This document shows positions 10,064-22,789 of a stretch of 64,000 bases of DNA, piece by piece. The notes under the pieces are model-generated. The model was not told where the DNA came from. It saw only the letters and a list, made by a program, of their open reading frames with translations, and did not search any database. The stretch comes from Plasmodiophora brassicae (lineage: Eukaryota; Endomyxa; Phytomyxea; Plasmodiophorida; Plasmodiophoridae). The translations under genes were made by a program, and so were the position numbers. Every line of letters begins with the position of its first letter. Positions within the stretch are counted from its first letter, which is position 1. Where the stretch lies: the NCBI GenBank assembly GCA_039704465.1, contig JASFAU010000011.1, positions 682,001-746,000 of the forward strand, read 5' to 3'.

Positions 10064-11212
10064 ATGAGCCTCCCGTCCGGGTATGCTATTTGGACGGTCG
10101 AGATTCCAGATAGGATGGATAGCGATCAGGACCGTGCCGCGGCCGTCCGAGAGCTAATGACCGCTCTAGTGCAGACGTTCCAGTCTTGCGTCGACGTGTG
10201 GGAGAAACAGATGGTGTCTCCTATAATAGAGAAGGAACCGCTCGTCAAAGCTCGCCTGGAAGGCTTATCTGCTGCGTACAACGCAATGATAGACGCCGTG
10301 CAGGAAAGCCTCTCCTGCGATGACGAAGAGCTACTCGGTCTGGTTCAGTGGGCTCGTGATGGATACGCTGCTGATGCGGAAGACCATCTGAAGTCCAAGA
10401 TTCTCAACACCTGCAATGCCGTTCAGTGTGCATGGTCGTCTCTGCCCGCCATCCCCGACGATGCCGACGATAAGTGTGCTGTGAAATTCTGCCTCCGTCA
10501 TCTCAAGACTTCGCTTGAAACGACGCGGGCCGCTCTTGACGAATATATTGAGTATCGGTATGGGGCGATATCTGCGTTCAGTCATGCATTGCAAATGACC
10601 GCCCTTCCTAGTGATATGTACGATGTTTGCAAGGAGCTGAACGATGAGGTCCTACCGGCCGTGATTGCGCTGCACGCCACCGATCCTGGGCAGTTCCTGG
10701 CATCGTACAACTTTGTTCGACGAAACAATTTCATAGCTCCGGACACGACTGATGTGGTCACTTCGGACCTGCTCCAGAGATACGTCGACCTGCGTCAGAC
10801 ATACAAGTCTGTTCAGGGTGCAGTGATGGGCCAGGTGCTGGCGAAGCAGATAGCGGAGGCGGGCGCCGCCATGATCCCTCCTGCTGTCGATGGTGCCCGT
10901 GGCGTCGACCCGCTGGTCAGCGCTGCCGAGTTCGCAGCGGCAATCGAGCGGCCCAGCACGAAATGCGTTGTGGACTTCTATACAGACTGGTGCCCGCCTT
11001 GCAAGGCGATTGCGCCGTCGATCGAGAAGTTGGCCCAGGGCACGCCGGCGGTTCGCTTCTACAAGGTCAACGCGGAAAAGGTCGAATGCGGCCATGAAAT
11101 CACGGCGATGCCGACGTTCCTCTTCTTCAACAACGGCGTCAAGGTCCACACCGTCGTCGGAGCTGACTTCGCCAAGATCCGCGAGGCGCTCGACAATCTA
11201 CTCGCCATGTGA
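10064..11212 (+). CDS. Thioredoxin-domain protein with a helical N-terminal extension
   Basis: A single uninterrupted frame of 382 aa. Residues about 275-382 are a thioredoxin fold: VVDFYTDWCPPCKAI gives a CPPC active site, then EKLAQ, FYKVNAEK, the cis-proline loop AMPTFLFF and GV. The active site is CPPC rather than the common CGPC, which usually changes redox potential. Residues 1-270 are largely helical, rich in Asp, Glu and Ala, with several cysteines and no signal peptide, and match no family I know. Probably a cytosolic disulfide oxidoreductase or adaptor. It is one of the few intron-free longer genes here. Confidence 0.75.
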   Translation: MSLPSGYAIWTVEIPDRMDSDQDRAAAVRELMTALVQTFQSCVDVWEKQMVSPIIEKEPLVKARLEGLSAAYNAMIDAVQESLSCDDEELLGLVQWARDGYAADAEDHLKSKILNTCNAVQCAWSSLPAIPDDADDKCAVKFCLRHLKTSLETTRAALDEYIEYRYGAISAFSHALQMTALPSDMYDVCKELNDEVLPAVIALHATDPGQFLASYNFVRRNNFIAPDTTDVVTSDLLQRYVDLRQTYKSVQGAVMGQVLAKQIAEAGAAMIPPAVDGARGVDPLVSAAEFAAAIERPSTKCVVDFYTDWCPPCKAIAPSIEKLAQGTPAVRFYKVNAEKVECGHEITAMPTFLFFNNGVKVHTVVGADFAKIREALDNLLAM

Positions 11213-11597
11213 CCCGCTTGCGACACACTGCGTTCGCCCATCCGATCAGCATCTCCTCCAGCCTTCCTGACCCACCCCGCAGTAAAACGTTTCGCTTCCC
11301 ATGCTTGATTCGTCCGCGTCCTGGCTCTGCATCGGCATTGCACGAAACGGCTCGCTTGTCGAGTTTCGGCACTCTCCTCGCCCGTGCTCGCCGACCTTCT
11401 CGACGCAAACGACATCGAGACCACCTATGTACAGAGGCACCTGTATTCACGTGGACGTTATTCCAGGGCCATCCGGCGGTCGCCCAGCAATAGCCGCAGC
11501 GGCGGCCGCCCTGGCTGCAGCAAGAACATCCAGCGCCAGGCCCGAGCGGTGCACCTTCACTGGTCTGCTGTCCGCGTCGCTTACTGTGACCACACAG
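11213..11597. other. Convergent intergenic spacer
   Basis: This separates the 3' ends of the thioredoxin gene (plus) and the 456-aa unknown gene (minus). It probably holds both 3' UTRs. Open frames here lack any support. Confidence 0.4.
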
Positions 11598-13008
11598 TCA
11601 GACGATCGCGGCACCGCCATGGCTGGCAACCTGTGTGCCTACGTTCTTCCCCGCGCGCCCCCCTCGACACGTTGCCCGATGCATCCGAATCAGCACCTTC
11701 CGAATCGTCGTCCTGCCGCTGGCGAACGTCGCGTATGAAGTCCTGCTCCTCCTCACTGCTGCTCAGTTCAGCAGCAACGTGTCGCCGGCCGGGGTCGCCG
11801 GATCGATCGTCGCCGGCGCTGAGACTACGAGGCATCAGAGCGGGCCGACCGTTTGGGCCACCGGGCTTCACCGCGTACCTGTTCAGCGAGCGCCGCGATC
11901 GCAGGGCATTCCGCTGGTTCCGAAGCATGTCGGCAACCGTCAGCGGCTTGCCCGTGTTGGCGTGAACGACGCCCTCGTCAACGGGGATGCCGAGACGTGC
12001 GAGCCATGATCGGACGGCGGGCCACCCGCTCGCGAAATCAGGAACCGTTTGGGCGAACTCGCTGACGATGTCGACGAGCGAACAGCACACGGTGTGGTCC
12101 CAGGTCTTGCCGGCGCCCGTCAACGACGTCGCAGCGGCGACCATCGATTTCGACACGCGCAGCCGGGCGATCTTCTTCTTGGATCGGCAGCGCTGCCCGA
12201 GTTGCACCTCGACGGGATGCGCCTGTTCGTAGCCGAGCAGGGCGCCGCTGATCAGCCGGATCGTCGTCTGGATCGGGACGAACACGGCGTCGTTCACCGG
12301 GTCGACGATCCGGTACGAGACGAGCCGCTCCTCGACGGGATACCGCCTGCATTCGACGCAGACGTGCTGGCTGAGGTGCATCGGTTCCCCCGGCGGCTGG
12401 TACATGCCCTTGAGCATCGCGGCGGCGTCGTCGACCAGGTCCTCCGACAGGCCACGAAGCCCGGCCACAAAGCTCTCGACGGCTTCCGTCGTCCGGGCCT
12501 TCGACGCCCTGGCGGTGCACGCGCCCGCAGCGTTGTTCGTGTCGGGCGCCGCTGGGGAGCAGGCCGCCGGCCCGGGCGACATCGACGGGTGCCCGCTCTC
12601 GAACGGGGCCACAGCGGGCGACTCGGCCGGCGACAGCACCAGCAGCGCCTGGTTCGTGGTCCCGTCCAGCAGGTTGCTGATCATGTCGGCCAGACCGATC
12701 GGCAGCGCGAACGGGTCCTGTTCGCACGACGTCAGACACACAGCGCGACACGAAGCACGAGCGGGGCGGACGACCTGGAGAAGCCAGCGCCAGCTGCCGG
12801 CCATCTGGCGTTTGAGGCGCAGGGCGCTGGCGTTCCAGAAGTACTGCCTGTCGAGCACGTCGCGGGCGCGTCGCACGGCCGGGTCCAGGACGCTCAGGCC
12901 GCACTGCCCGACGGCGCCGGCCAGGACGTCGTCCAGCGACGTCAGCCCGTCGACCAGGTACGTCCCCATCGTCCGCACCGCCAATGCCAACGTGACACGC
13001 TCTCCCAC
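11598..13008 (-). CDS. Hypothetical protein, 456 aa
   Basis: One long open frame followed by a 40-nt intron (11631-11670) and a short last exon (VASHGGAAIV) gives 456 aa in consistent phase. The middle carries CVECRRYPVEERLVSYR followed by DPVNDAVFVPIQT. A basic stretch RSKKKIARLRVSK and an acidic, Ser-rich C-terminus (SSSEEEQDF) follow. No signal peptide, membrane segment or known domain was recognised. A 369-codon frame on the opposite strand overlaps it; I treat that as a composition shadow because it has no splice logic or recognisable motif. Confidence 0.55.
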
Positions 13009-13201
13009 AGCGAACGTATCGCGCCGCCGGCTAACGATACGTGCGCTGCCCCTTCCCCTGGGGGGACCGCCGCTCGCGTTGGCGTCAGCGCCGACGTCGG
13101 TTTACGTTTCGCAGGTGGCGCACTGGATGACGGGAGCAGGGGCAGAGCCGCGAGATGACGGACGATAGGCGGTGTAGTGACACGTAGGGAGCGGGGCACC
13201 A

Positions 13202-14333
13202 TCAGCCGCCGCTGGCAACGTCGACGCGCGTGACGCGCGCGACGACGACGGTGATGTCGTCGATGGGCCCTTCCCGGATGCCCATCTGCGCATCCAGCGA
13301 CATGCCAGCGAGGCGTTCGGCAAGCCGTTCCGGGTCGTCATCGTGGTGCGCCCTGCACACGTTCTCGACGGCGTTGTCGGTGACGTAGTCCCAAAGGCCA
13401 TCGGTCCCGGCCACAACAACATCTGCCAGGCAACGTTAGGGCGGGCGCGGGCAGGGACGGGCAACGCGCACGCGACCGTATTCATTCAGCTTCAGCTCCA
13501 TGGTATCGCCGTCGGAGGGCTCGTTGATCCCGATTTCGCCGACCTCGTCGTCGCGCAACCGATTCCCACAGCCGTCGTAAATACGCAGACTGGGATCGAC
13601 TCGTGGCGTATCCCTGGGGTGCAGTCGCTGTCTGCGATGCTCAAGGAACGCCACCGGGTTCAGCTGATGGGGAACCGCGATGCGCACCCTGGGCAAGAGG
13701 TGCCTGCGCCGGGCATGCCCTCAGCAACGGCAAGAGCGAGCGTCGTATCCGACACAACACAGACCTCTTCCTCCAACCACATCCGTCTTCGTAGGCCACT
13801 GTCTGCTGGCGTTTCGACCGGACAGACGCTTCGCCATGATCAAAGATGACCATAAAGCCTGAATCGCCGACGTTGACTGTCCGCAGAGTGCCATCGGCGA
13901 AGATCGCCAGCGTAGCCGTGCTGCTACCTCGAACTTGGTCCTGGACCAACGTATCAAACGCGGACTGGAGAGCCCTGTCCCATGGGCCCGGTCAGAGTGT
14001 CGCGGCACGTAAACGCGGCCGCCTACCTACTCCGTCGGTGTGATGACACGATGGTCCGTGTCCCAGGCTTCTCGAATCGCGCGGAACGACCCTTGCATCA
14101 GCTCCCTGGCGACAATCTCCGGGTGCCCATCCAGCGCGGACATCGACACTGCCATGGGACAGGGCCGTCAGTGACCCGACACGGGGTCGTGGACCGATGC
14201 GGGCGGCCCGACCCCCGTCCGCCACGCCGATCGCGTCAACGCACCCGACCGCGTCGCGCAGGCACGCGTCGTGGCCCTTGCGCGGGTGCAGCTTGGTGCA
14301 GGACCCCATCGCCAGCCGCAACTCCGTCGCCAT
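13202..14333 (-). CDS. PP2C-type phosphatase, PTC7-like
   Basis: Metal-dependent Ser/Thr phosphatase of the PPM/PTC7 group; family members often act in mitochondria or plastids. Introns 14149-14212, 13975-14030, 13704-13764 and 13423-13476 leave 298 aa. Motifs in order: KLHPRKGHDAC, AIGVADGVS (the metal-binding Asp-Gly), ARELMQGSF, RGSSTATLAIF, VNVGDSGF, RSKRQQ, VVVAGTDGLWDY and PIDDITVVVARV. These are the core PP2C metal and catalytic blocks. The bare start MATELRLAMGS shows no obvious targeting peptide, so location is open. It is divergent from the phosphocholine cytidylyltransferase gene, with 278 bp between the two starts. Confidence 0.85.
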
Positions 14334-14611
14334 CTCCGGACCCGCAGCACCGGTGGTCCCAGTGTGAACGCCGGCGCCTCAGTCAGCCGTCGGCCGGACT
14401 CGGACGCGTTCATCCGATTTTCGGCCAAGTCCAGCGGGTGGACGCGCCACCAGAGCAGCTCGTGTCGCGTTGGCCCGCTGTTTTGTGTGGGCCGCGACGA
14501 TTTTTCGGTCTGTGTGTTTTTTTCACGGGTTGACATGGTCGCACATGTTCCAGTCGCAGCAGCGCGTCGACGCAGTCTCTGCCGCGTCGTCGTCGCATTC
14601 CGCGATTCGCG

Positions 14612-15708
14612 ATGGGCGGGGACACGGCGGCGGCGGCGGCGTCGTCGTCCGGTGACGGCGATGGGAGGGGGTTGGTGAAGAAGTCGAGGAAGCGGTCGGC
14701 GGCGGGTTCGCCGCTGTTGGGGGCGACCGCCAGCGAGGCGGCTGCCGCTGCCGTGTCGGCGTCGCCGGTGAAGAAACGGAAGGCGGTGCCGATGAACCCG
14801 CTGCCGGTCGGCAGGCCGATCCGGGTGTTCGCCGATGGCATATTCGATTTGTTCCATTTCGGGCACGCCCGCGTTCTCGAGCAGGCGAAGAACATCTTCC
14901 CAGGGCATGAGGTGCATCTGGTCGTGGGGATCTGTAGCGACGAGGACACGCATCGCTACAAGGGCAAGACGGTCATGACCGAGGAGGAACGCATCGAAAG
15001 CGTTCGTCATTGCAGGCACGTGGACGAAATCATTGAGCGGTCGCCGTGGGTTCTCACCAACGAGTTCCTGGAGAAACATCGGATCGACTACGTCGCCCAT
15101 GACGATCTCCCGTATCCGGATGCGTCCGGCGCTGCTGACGACGTCTACGCCTTCGTCAAGCAGCAAGGCATGTTTGTCCCTACGAAGCGGTACGCGACGT
15201 CGTGGCTGTCCGTCTCATCGTCTGCTGACTGTCCTCGTAGGACGGAGGGCATCTCAACGTCCGACCTGATTAACCGCATTGTCAAAGACTATGACAACTT
15301 TGGTAAGGGCCCCTCCCCCTGGAAGTACTGGCCCCTGTGGCTGCTCTGATGGCATTCGGTGACAGTTCGCCGGAACCTTGCACGTGGATTCTCCCGAAAG
15401 GACATGAATATATCGTATCTGAGGGAGAAGCGGATTCAGATGGCGGAACGTGTCGGACGCCAGGTGAGCGTTCGTCGTCGTGGCCCGATGGCATCGGGCT
15501 GATCGTTTTGGCACAGGTCGACGAGATCAAGAACAACATCAAGGACAACGTGACCGAAATATCGGATAGTCTCGGCTACTGGATGGACAACAGCATCAAC
15601 CTGATCGACGACTTCCTCAAGCTATTCTCCAGAGAAGGTCGCCTGAACCAGTTTGTCCGCGAGAGCAGCGAACGGTTCAGCAACATTGCGAAAACAACGC
15701 CCATGTAG
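14612..15708 (+). CDS. PCYT1: CTP:phosphocholine cytidylyltransferase
   Basis: Makes CDP-choline, the regulated step of phosphatidylcholine synthesis. Introns 15190-15240, 15303-15365 and 15464-15516 leave 309 aa. The N-terminus is Ala-rich with basic clusters (KKSRKR, KKRK) that could be nuclear-localisation signals. The catalytic domain has [19 protein letters not shown] (HxGH motif), then [17 protein letters not shown] sequence (here [15 protein letters not shown]), YVAHDD and [15 protein letters not shown] (RTEGISTS signature). It is followed by the family segment VRRNLARGF and an amphipathic helical tail ([22 protein letters not shown]) expected to bind membranes. Confidence 0.93.
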
Positions 15709-15784
15709 GAATACAAGGTATACGACCGGTTCCCGACCAGCGGCCTTCTGCACTGCTCCAGTCGTCCCCGACTCCCGATGCGCT

Positions 15785-18700
15785 TTACTGGAACGTTAGG
15801 CCCTTGACGACGACATCTCGCGGCGCGGCGTCGAGTCGGAATTCACCGGAATCAATCTCGCTGATCAGGTTGAAGACCGTCTCATGGAGGATGCGCTGCG
15901 TCAGCGACTGGAACCTAGACGAGTTCATTGCCGGGTGCGGATGGGTCGCTGCCCCATCGACCGGGGCCGGTGCCATCAACCTGTCATAGCCTCAGCGAAA
16001 CGGGGTCGTGGCGAGCGCACCGGTCCGCCTTACGCCACAGCGTGCCGTTCGAGCTTGTTGCCTGTGACCTGGCCAAGAACGTCTTCAAGCCGATCTGCCC
16101 GTCGCTCGCCGTCCTCCGCGTTCTTGGGCAGGTGGACGAAGTAGGGGATCTCGACGGGTCTGCCTTGGTGCGCCTCCGTGAACACGTCTTTGTCGATGAC
16201 GGATTCGACAATTCGCGCCAGCGCTTTTCTGATCTCCTCGACCAGATCCTGACCGGGCGCCGCGTCTTCCAACTTGCTGTCGTAGTCGATGCAGGGCGCC
16301 AGAAACGCTCCTGGCGCACCTGTCGATTCCACTCGACCTGTCGTCTCCATCCACAGGACATGTGGTCGTGACCGCATCTGGGCTGTCAGTTGGACGACCG
16401 GCGCGTCCAGCGTCCTGGTCGCACACGACAACCTGGACCGGGCCGTGTTCTGTCGTGCAACAGGCACCCGTGGACGAGTCGGCGACGGATCCTGTGCATC
16501 AACGTCGCCTTCGCCGACCGCCGTGACCGTGCACCGAAACGCGCCCGACAGGAATTCAGGTGCCGACCCGGCACGAAGCATGACGTGCAGCAGGCAACGA
16601 TGCCCAGCTGGAATATGGCCAACGCATGGTTCCACCACCACGTGGGACATTGACGCCGATCGGCCGAATTCGGCGACCTCGAATGCGATGTCCACAGCGC
16701 TCCTGTTCTCGAGCAGGGCAACCTTATGCGTCACCTGAGGCGCAGCTGTGTCAGGCGGGTGCATGAGCACATCGCGCGAATAAAGACGTTACCGAATGGG
16801 GGTGGACAGAGCTGAAGTCCAGTATGTAGGGCGACAGGACCGCGACCTGCCTCGGCAACGGCACCGGTTCCACGGGTCGGCTGGTCACCGGAACGGGGAT
16901 CGTCGCCTTGGGATGATGGCCGACGCCTCGGAACTCGATCCGGTCGGCAGCAGTGTCGCCGTCCACAACGTCGATTGATAGTACCGCGCTGTGGGCGCGC
17001 TCAACATGTGTCCCTCCATGCACAGCCCGCTCTCCTCGACCTACCGGTATTCAATCGCCTGCAATGGCCGGAATCGTATTCGAACGTCAAAGTACGAATG
17101 CGGGTCCATGGTGCCGTCGAGGTCCAGGCATTCCAGCACCGGATACTCGCAGGACGCCTTGTTCAGCGCGTTCCAGGCGCCGTTGTCGATGCGGAAGGCG
17201 ATCGTGGACGGGCAGTTGTTGAACAAACGGTACGTCTGGACAGGGACATCGTCGGCCTGCAGCCCGATTGGCATCGGGTGCAGGTCGAATGACGACGATA
17301 GGAACGTCAGCCGGCGTATGCTGTGGAAGACCGTCTCGGACGACACATGCCAGACGACCTTCTTGCCGCGGTCGACATCGAACACCAATGCCAGCGCCGG
17401 CGTCCCGATCGACACATGGCTGCTGCCGACGACAATGTCGACGTGTTCGCCGACGTCCAGGTGGCCGTGTGTCGGCGAGAACGTCAGAACGCGTGCCTTG
17501 ACCACCTCCTGGTACTGGCGTTCCTGCTCCGACAACTGTTCCGGGTCGACCCAGAGCTCGTGGTCGAGATCCAGCGTGGCCGGCCCGCGTAGGTCCCAGT
17601 CGAATGGCACCCGGCCGGCATTGCCGACCCGGATTCGAAGCTCGCTGGGAGGTTGCCCGAGCAGACCAGGCATGAGCCGCATGTCGAAGGACGGCAACGC
17701 GTTGTGCAGGTCCTCGATCGATGGCGTCCTCGCCGACGGCCCATCACGCCTCTGCCACCAACGTCAGACGCGTCACCTGCAATGGGGCGGTTGCAGGTCG
17801 CAGTACGAGCTTCAGTTCCATGGGCGAGAGTTCGCTGTCGAGCAGAGCGTTGATGGGGTCCGGGTTGGCCAGACGCCACGACGTCGTTAGCGGGAAATCG
17901 TCACAGCGAACGTCGACGATTCGCGCCACAGGCAGGACGACGTCGCCGTCCAGCACGCAATGGCACAGCTCCTGCGAGCACACAGAGTCGGCCGTCGCGT
18001 TTCCGGATGCCTCGACACCGGGGGGTGGACCTTCTGCACCGACGCTGGCGTGCCGCCGCTGCCCCCGCTGCACGTGACGCGAACCCGATAGGCGGATCGC
18101 GCCCAGAGCGTCACCCAGACGTCGACAACCAGCGAAGCCCGGCCTGCAATGGCCACCGTTGCCGGTTCGACAGTGACCTCCCCGTCGACTTGAGCGCCAA
18201 CGAACTGTGCATCCGATCCAAACATCAGTCACATCGTAGTCGGCGACCTGCTCGAACTAGCCTGTGACGCCAGCGTAAACGTAACGTCGACGTCGCTACT
18301 GTTGATGACTCGGATGCGCCTGTTGCTGGCATCGCCGACCACGCCGGGCACATTGGTCCCGTCGGCTTCCTCGATCTCGGCGGCGATCACAGGCGACATG
18401 CCACGAACACGGATGGGGACGTGTTGCACGATGACGTTGTCGTCGTCGAGCAGCTCGACAGACAGGCGCGCCTTCACAGGCCCCTCCGCGTTGGGCGTGA
18501 ACTTCCAGACGCACTCCTGCCGGTCGTTACCACCGATCTCGCCTTCGGATGGCGACACGTGCAGGACGTCCTTGATCTCGTCGGGCACCTGTGCGCACGC
18601 CATCAGCGGGTGCCTAGCGCGTCTGGTCTGCCACGAACCTCAACACGGAACTTGGTGGCCACTCGCGAGCGGTTGAACAGTGTCAAGGGGCGCTGGGCGA

Positions 18701-21523
18701 CGTTGCCGATGCAGGTTGGCGGGAAGTACAGCCTGCCATCGTTGTCGGCAACGACGAGGGCGCGATGCGCGCAGGCAGCGACATCGACACGCCAGTCGTG
18801 CGCGTTGTTGACGATGCAGACGAACGAGTGCGTTGACGCGCCCGCACCGCCTGCCATGAACCCGAACGTCACCACGACGAACGAGCCCGCGTCCACCGCC
18901 CCCAGCACCGGGTGCACGATGAACGATCCTGGGGGCAACAGTCAAGAAGGAGCAGTGGCATTGGCACCGCCAACCGTTACCGTTCGGCGATCGACGTTCG
19001 GTGAAGCGGAAATGCATCGGGGCATTGCTGGTGTTGGACAGGCGGACGGCGAGGTAGACGGGCGAGTTCGGGCGTGTCGGTGGGAACTCGACACGGTGCT
19101 GTCTGAACCCACCGCTGGGCAGGAACTGGACGGCGGCGGGTCGGAACGTGTTGCCGAGTACGGGGACAGTCAGGTGCCATGGCGGCGTGAACGATGCCGG
19201 CGAGACGAGCCGGAACGAACGGTTGACCTTGAAGTAGGCGTCGCAGGTCAGCTGGGCGCTGTAGTAATAGTTGTCGTGCTGTGGGCGGAACAGGACCTGG
19301 AACTGAGCCATGGCTAGCGAGCGGATGTCGCGCTGGCGTGGCGCAACGATGAACGTGCCGTTACGAGACGGCTGCTCCCAGACGACGCAGATCTGACAGA
19401 AGGGGTTTAACGCGAGCGGTGGGTGCCACGCGATAGCTTGACCTTGCTGTCAGAATTGTTTCGGACGTGGACGACGCGCGTCTGGGTCCCTGCCATCGTC
19501 GGGCAGCTTCCGAAATCGACACCTTCGACGGCTTCGACAATTGTCACTGGAGCGCGATCTCTGCTCGTTATTAGAGCGTCGAAACGGGCAGACGCGGGCG
19601 ACGAGTTCGTGATCGTTAACCGACACGCTGCGCTGTGTCCATGTTCAGTACATGTTAACTGTGCGACGATGCATTGCATACTCGGCTTCGGCTTGATGAC
19701 GTTCGACAGTCTCAGGAGCGACGCCGCCGAGGCCAACAGCACATCGTCGCAGGTACGCATCGACCTAATCGAGGTAGGCGTCACCCGAGGACGAACCAAC
19801 AGCGGGAGACTCTGCGTCGCTTCTACCTGATCCTGGGTGAAGGGTGCAGGACGGCAGTGTTCGCTGAAGCAGGTGCCCAGCAGATCGATCTGTTGCGGGG
19901 CGCCATGCTCGACGACAACGTACGCGCGTTCATAAAAGTTAATAGCATCGCCTGGATGGAACGAGACCTGTTCATGTGGAATTAGACAGACATTCCAAAC
20001 GATACGCATGTTCCAGGACCTTAACGCAGGCGGTCAACCCAGGGCGGATCTCGCCGAACGCTGGGCTGAACCGGAACGCTCCGTGTCCGCCTTCGAACCG
20101 GAAGAACGCCATCACCTTCTTCGACATGTTCGACAGGACAATGTTTCGATGGGCAGACCCGCCCAGCTCGACCTGAGGCAAACACGTTAGTCGTGATGCT
20201 GTCCCATCGTTCGCATTGTTCCGTCCGACGAACATCGCCGAAATCCACTGACGACACGTCGATGGTGTAATCGGCCATCAGTGAGCTCGCCCGACATGTC
20301 AGGACGGTCGTATTGCCACCAGTGCAAGCGATCTCGAAATGATCGACGACCGCAGCATCTGGCGTGTGCGGCGTGTACACGACCGGGACGACAAGATGGC
20401 CTTCACCCGGAATCTGCCAAACACGATTCAGATGAAGCACATCTTGAACAATCGGCACGATACGGTTTTCGTGGGAAGCTTCAGGACGAAAACAGGCGCA
20501 TGGTCGTTCTGGACCGGACGAATGGTGACCTGGGCGGGGACAGGTGACACATTCCTCAAACTGACTTCGCGTCGCACAACTTTGCCGATCGCGGTTCGTC
20601 CGAAATCGATATCAGTCACGTCGGCGATCACGTGTGGATACCTGAAAGCGGCAATCGATCAGGGGTCGACGACGCCGCTGTTGTCGCATGCGTACGAACT
20701 TCGAAATGGCAGAAAAGCCTACATGATGCACGCGCTGGAGGTCGCCATGCTTAATCTGGGTAGTACGACGTTAACGTCAGAACTGACGTGTTTACATTGA
20801 CCGCGTCGTGATGTTACCGTGCAGGTTGCCCTAACAGAGAAGACGGAGGCGACTGTGGCGTTGAAATGGCACTGTGCCTCGACAGTCTTGCCCGACTCCA
20901 ATAGCATCGTGGCCGGTTCGATCCGGAATGGCTCCTGGATGTCCCATGCCAGATGGAAATCGAGGTCGCCCGAATTCGTGATCGAGAATGCGCGCACCAC
21001 AGACGACCCAACGGCCTGGAACGAGAAGTCGATGGCCGGAGGCAGCGTCATCGACATGCCCGGGATGCAAGCGCGAATCGGCAACAGGAACGTATCACCG
21101 TTCGTTGTGACCTGCAAGGATCCGCGAATCAGATAGTGGGCCGTCATCCAGCGATAGCAAATGACCTCGATGACGTCGAAATACGCTTCGAAGGCGGTGG
21201 GACGGAAGGAGACCGTCGTCGAGAAGGACATACCCGGGTGCAACTTGACGGGTTGCGGGTATTCCATATAGAATGTTTTCGTGGATGGCAGCTTGTAGGA
21301 TAAGGTTTTAACACCCGACGACACATTGCGAAACGTGACGACCTTGTTGAACTGGCCGCCGATTGTCCTGACAGGCAGTGGCGTTGTGAGTTGTGAGCCA
21401 CGTCGCAACCCCGCCGTCGAACGATTACCAGCCTCGCCAGACGAGGGAGCTCCCGCAATCAATGCCGAACATGGCGATGCGCTGCTGCCGCGTCAGGTTG
21501 CCGGGAGATGGCTCCCCCGCCAT
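15785..21523 (-). CDS. CFAP65: CFAP65/CCDC108-like flagellar protein with ASH/MSP-type repeats
   Basis: A very large gene of many short exons, on the order of 1,500 residues once introns are removed. The N-terminal block reads SLVWRGWTIGGQFNKVVTFRNVS, split by the 62-nt-class intron near 21355-21415. It continues with KTFYMEYPQPVKLHPGMSF and SFRPTAFEAYFDVIEV, the pattern of CFAP65 rather than other ASH-repeat ciliary proteins. Repeated beta-sandwich segments follow across the gene (FSITNSGDLDFHLAWDI, RIRVGNAGRVPFDWDL, ALLENRSAVDIAF). The 3' end near 15785 (HETVFNLISEID) is in a different frame from the preceding exon and I could not close that last junction. CFAP65 belongs to the motile axoneme, so its presence implies a flagellated stage. 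The start at 21523 (MAGEPSP) was chosen because an in-frame stop lies upstream. Confidence 0.68.
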
Positions 21524-21731
21524 CTCCTCAGGCAGAGGCGCGCCGAGATGCGAGTGCTCCTGGAGTCGTCAAGCACCGTAAACCACAAAGTCTGTGCCGG
21601 GCATGGAGCAACCTTCCATGCACACAGACTCGGATGTGCAGGGGCCCCTGGTGCGATAGCATTCTTGGTAGGCGGCCGTGAAAACGAGGGAAAGGTCTCT
21701 GGATATGTCCGTCACGATTCCGACATTCCTT

Positions 21732-22682
21732 CTACAAATACCATGAAACTGTGACGTTGGTCCTGACAAGGCCCCCAAGTGCGCCTTGTTGCCTTCCGGA
21801 CCCGAACCCGAACTGGCGTCGATTGCATTGTGTAGAACGGATGTCCCAATCCGCATGGCCGAGAACCATCCCTGATTTAATTTTGAAATAGGGCGGCAAG
21901 ACGGTCGTCGATTGGGACAAAGTCTTTCGTGGCGTCCCGCGTGCTAAGGTCAGTTGCCTGCCATCGCAGGCCATTAGCAGGCGAATGGCTTCCAGCAGCA
22001 ACCTCAAACGTACCAAGCGTATCGTCTTTGCACTCCACCCATAGGTGTTCCGATGTTCCAAGGGTACATCAGCTGGAAATGGGTCGTCATGATGGGGGAT
22101 GGGGTTCATCGATACCGGCATGCAGTAGGATCCTCCGCCGTCGCAATCGTTGCTGTCTGTTGCCAGCAGGGACGTGACGAGACGGCGAACGATGGCCTGT
22201 CTAGCACCATGAAACTCGGAACAGCCATCAGGGATGACGCTGGTCTTCAGAAGTGATGCCAGCTTGGCAATCGAGAAGCGCAACTGCCAGCCAGACATGA
22301 GGATCGTTTGACGAAGCAGGATCGGGCGAATCGAATGTGCTTCACGCGTAGCAGTGCCTGAATATGGATTGGAGATTCTTGCTCGGAAGGCTTCGTCTGC
22401 GACGGCGGCCAATGCTGCGACTGGAGACAAAGTCGGAAAGTTGCACAGGGACGGGACGGCAGTTGCTGAGACGAGCGAGAATGTCGCAGGTGCCAAGTGG
22501 GGAGACCCAGGCGCTAACTCGCCTTGACTAGAGACGAGAATCGGTCGTCCGTGATGATCATACAGCCGGAACCCTTTGCACCACTCAGAGATCATTGCGC
22601 AGCTCGTACGAGGCTTTGTACCGTCATGATTGCTAGTTGACAGGATGTGCACAGTAAAACTGGATGTCGCAGCAGACGACAT
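21732..22682 (-). CDS. Hypothetical protein, about 316 aa
   Basis: A long open frame on the minus strand with no recognised domain. It includes CKGFRLYDHHGRPILVSSQG, a possible helix around RLVRLRLLLEAIRLLMACDG, and a Gly-rich end. No signal peptide. It lies between the CFAP65-like gene and retroelement debris and shows none of the pol motifs I would expect from a copia element. It may still belong to that element or be a chance frame. Confidence 0.35.
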   Translation of the reverse strand: MSSAATSSFTVHILSTSNHDGTKPRTSCAMISEWCKGFRLYDHHGRPILVSSQGELAPGSPHLAPATFSLVSATAVPSLCNFPTLSPVAALAAVADEAFRARISNPYSGTATREAHSIRPILLRQTILMSGWQLRFSIAKLASLLKTSVIPDGCSEFHGARQAIVRRLVTSLLATDSNDCDGGGSYCMPVSMNPIPHHDDPFPADVPLEHRNTYGWSAKTIRLVRLRLLLEAIRLLMACDGRQLTLARGTPRKTLSQSTTVLPPYFKIKSGMVLGHADWDIRSTQCNRRQFGFGSGRQQGALGGLVRTNVTVSWYL

Positions 22683-22789
22683 TGTTACTGGATGATGGTC
22701 GTCGCGAACGTGCCAGTATCGTGGATCTGCTGCAACAGCGCGTACAGTAACAACGACGGCAGCGCGAAACTCAATCTACAGCCGGACTG

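Noticed and set aside
12049..13158. A 369-codon open frame on the plus strand opposite the 456-aa protein
   Set aside because: It overlaps an intron-consistent minus-strand gene, has no motif, and long antisense frames are expected in GC-rich coding DNA.
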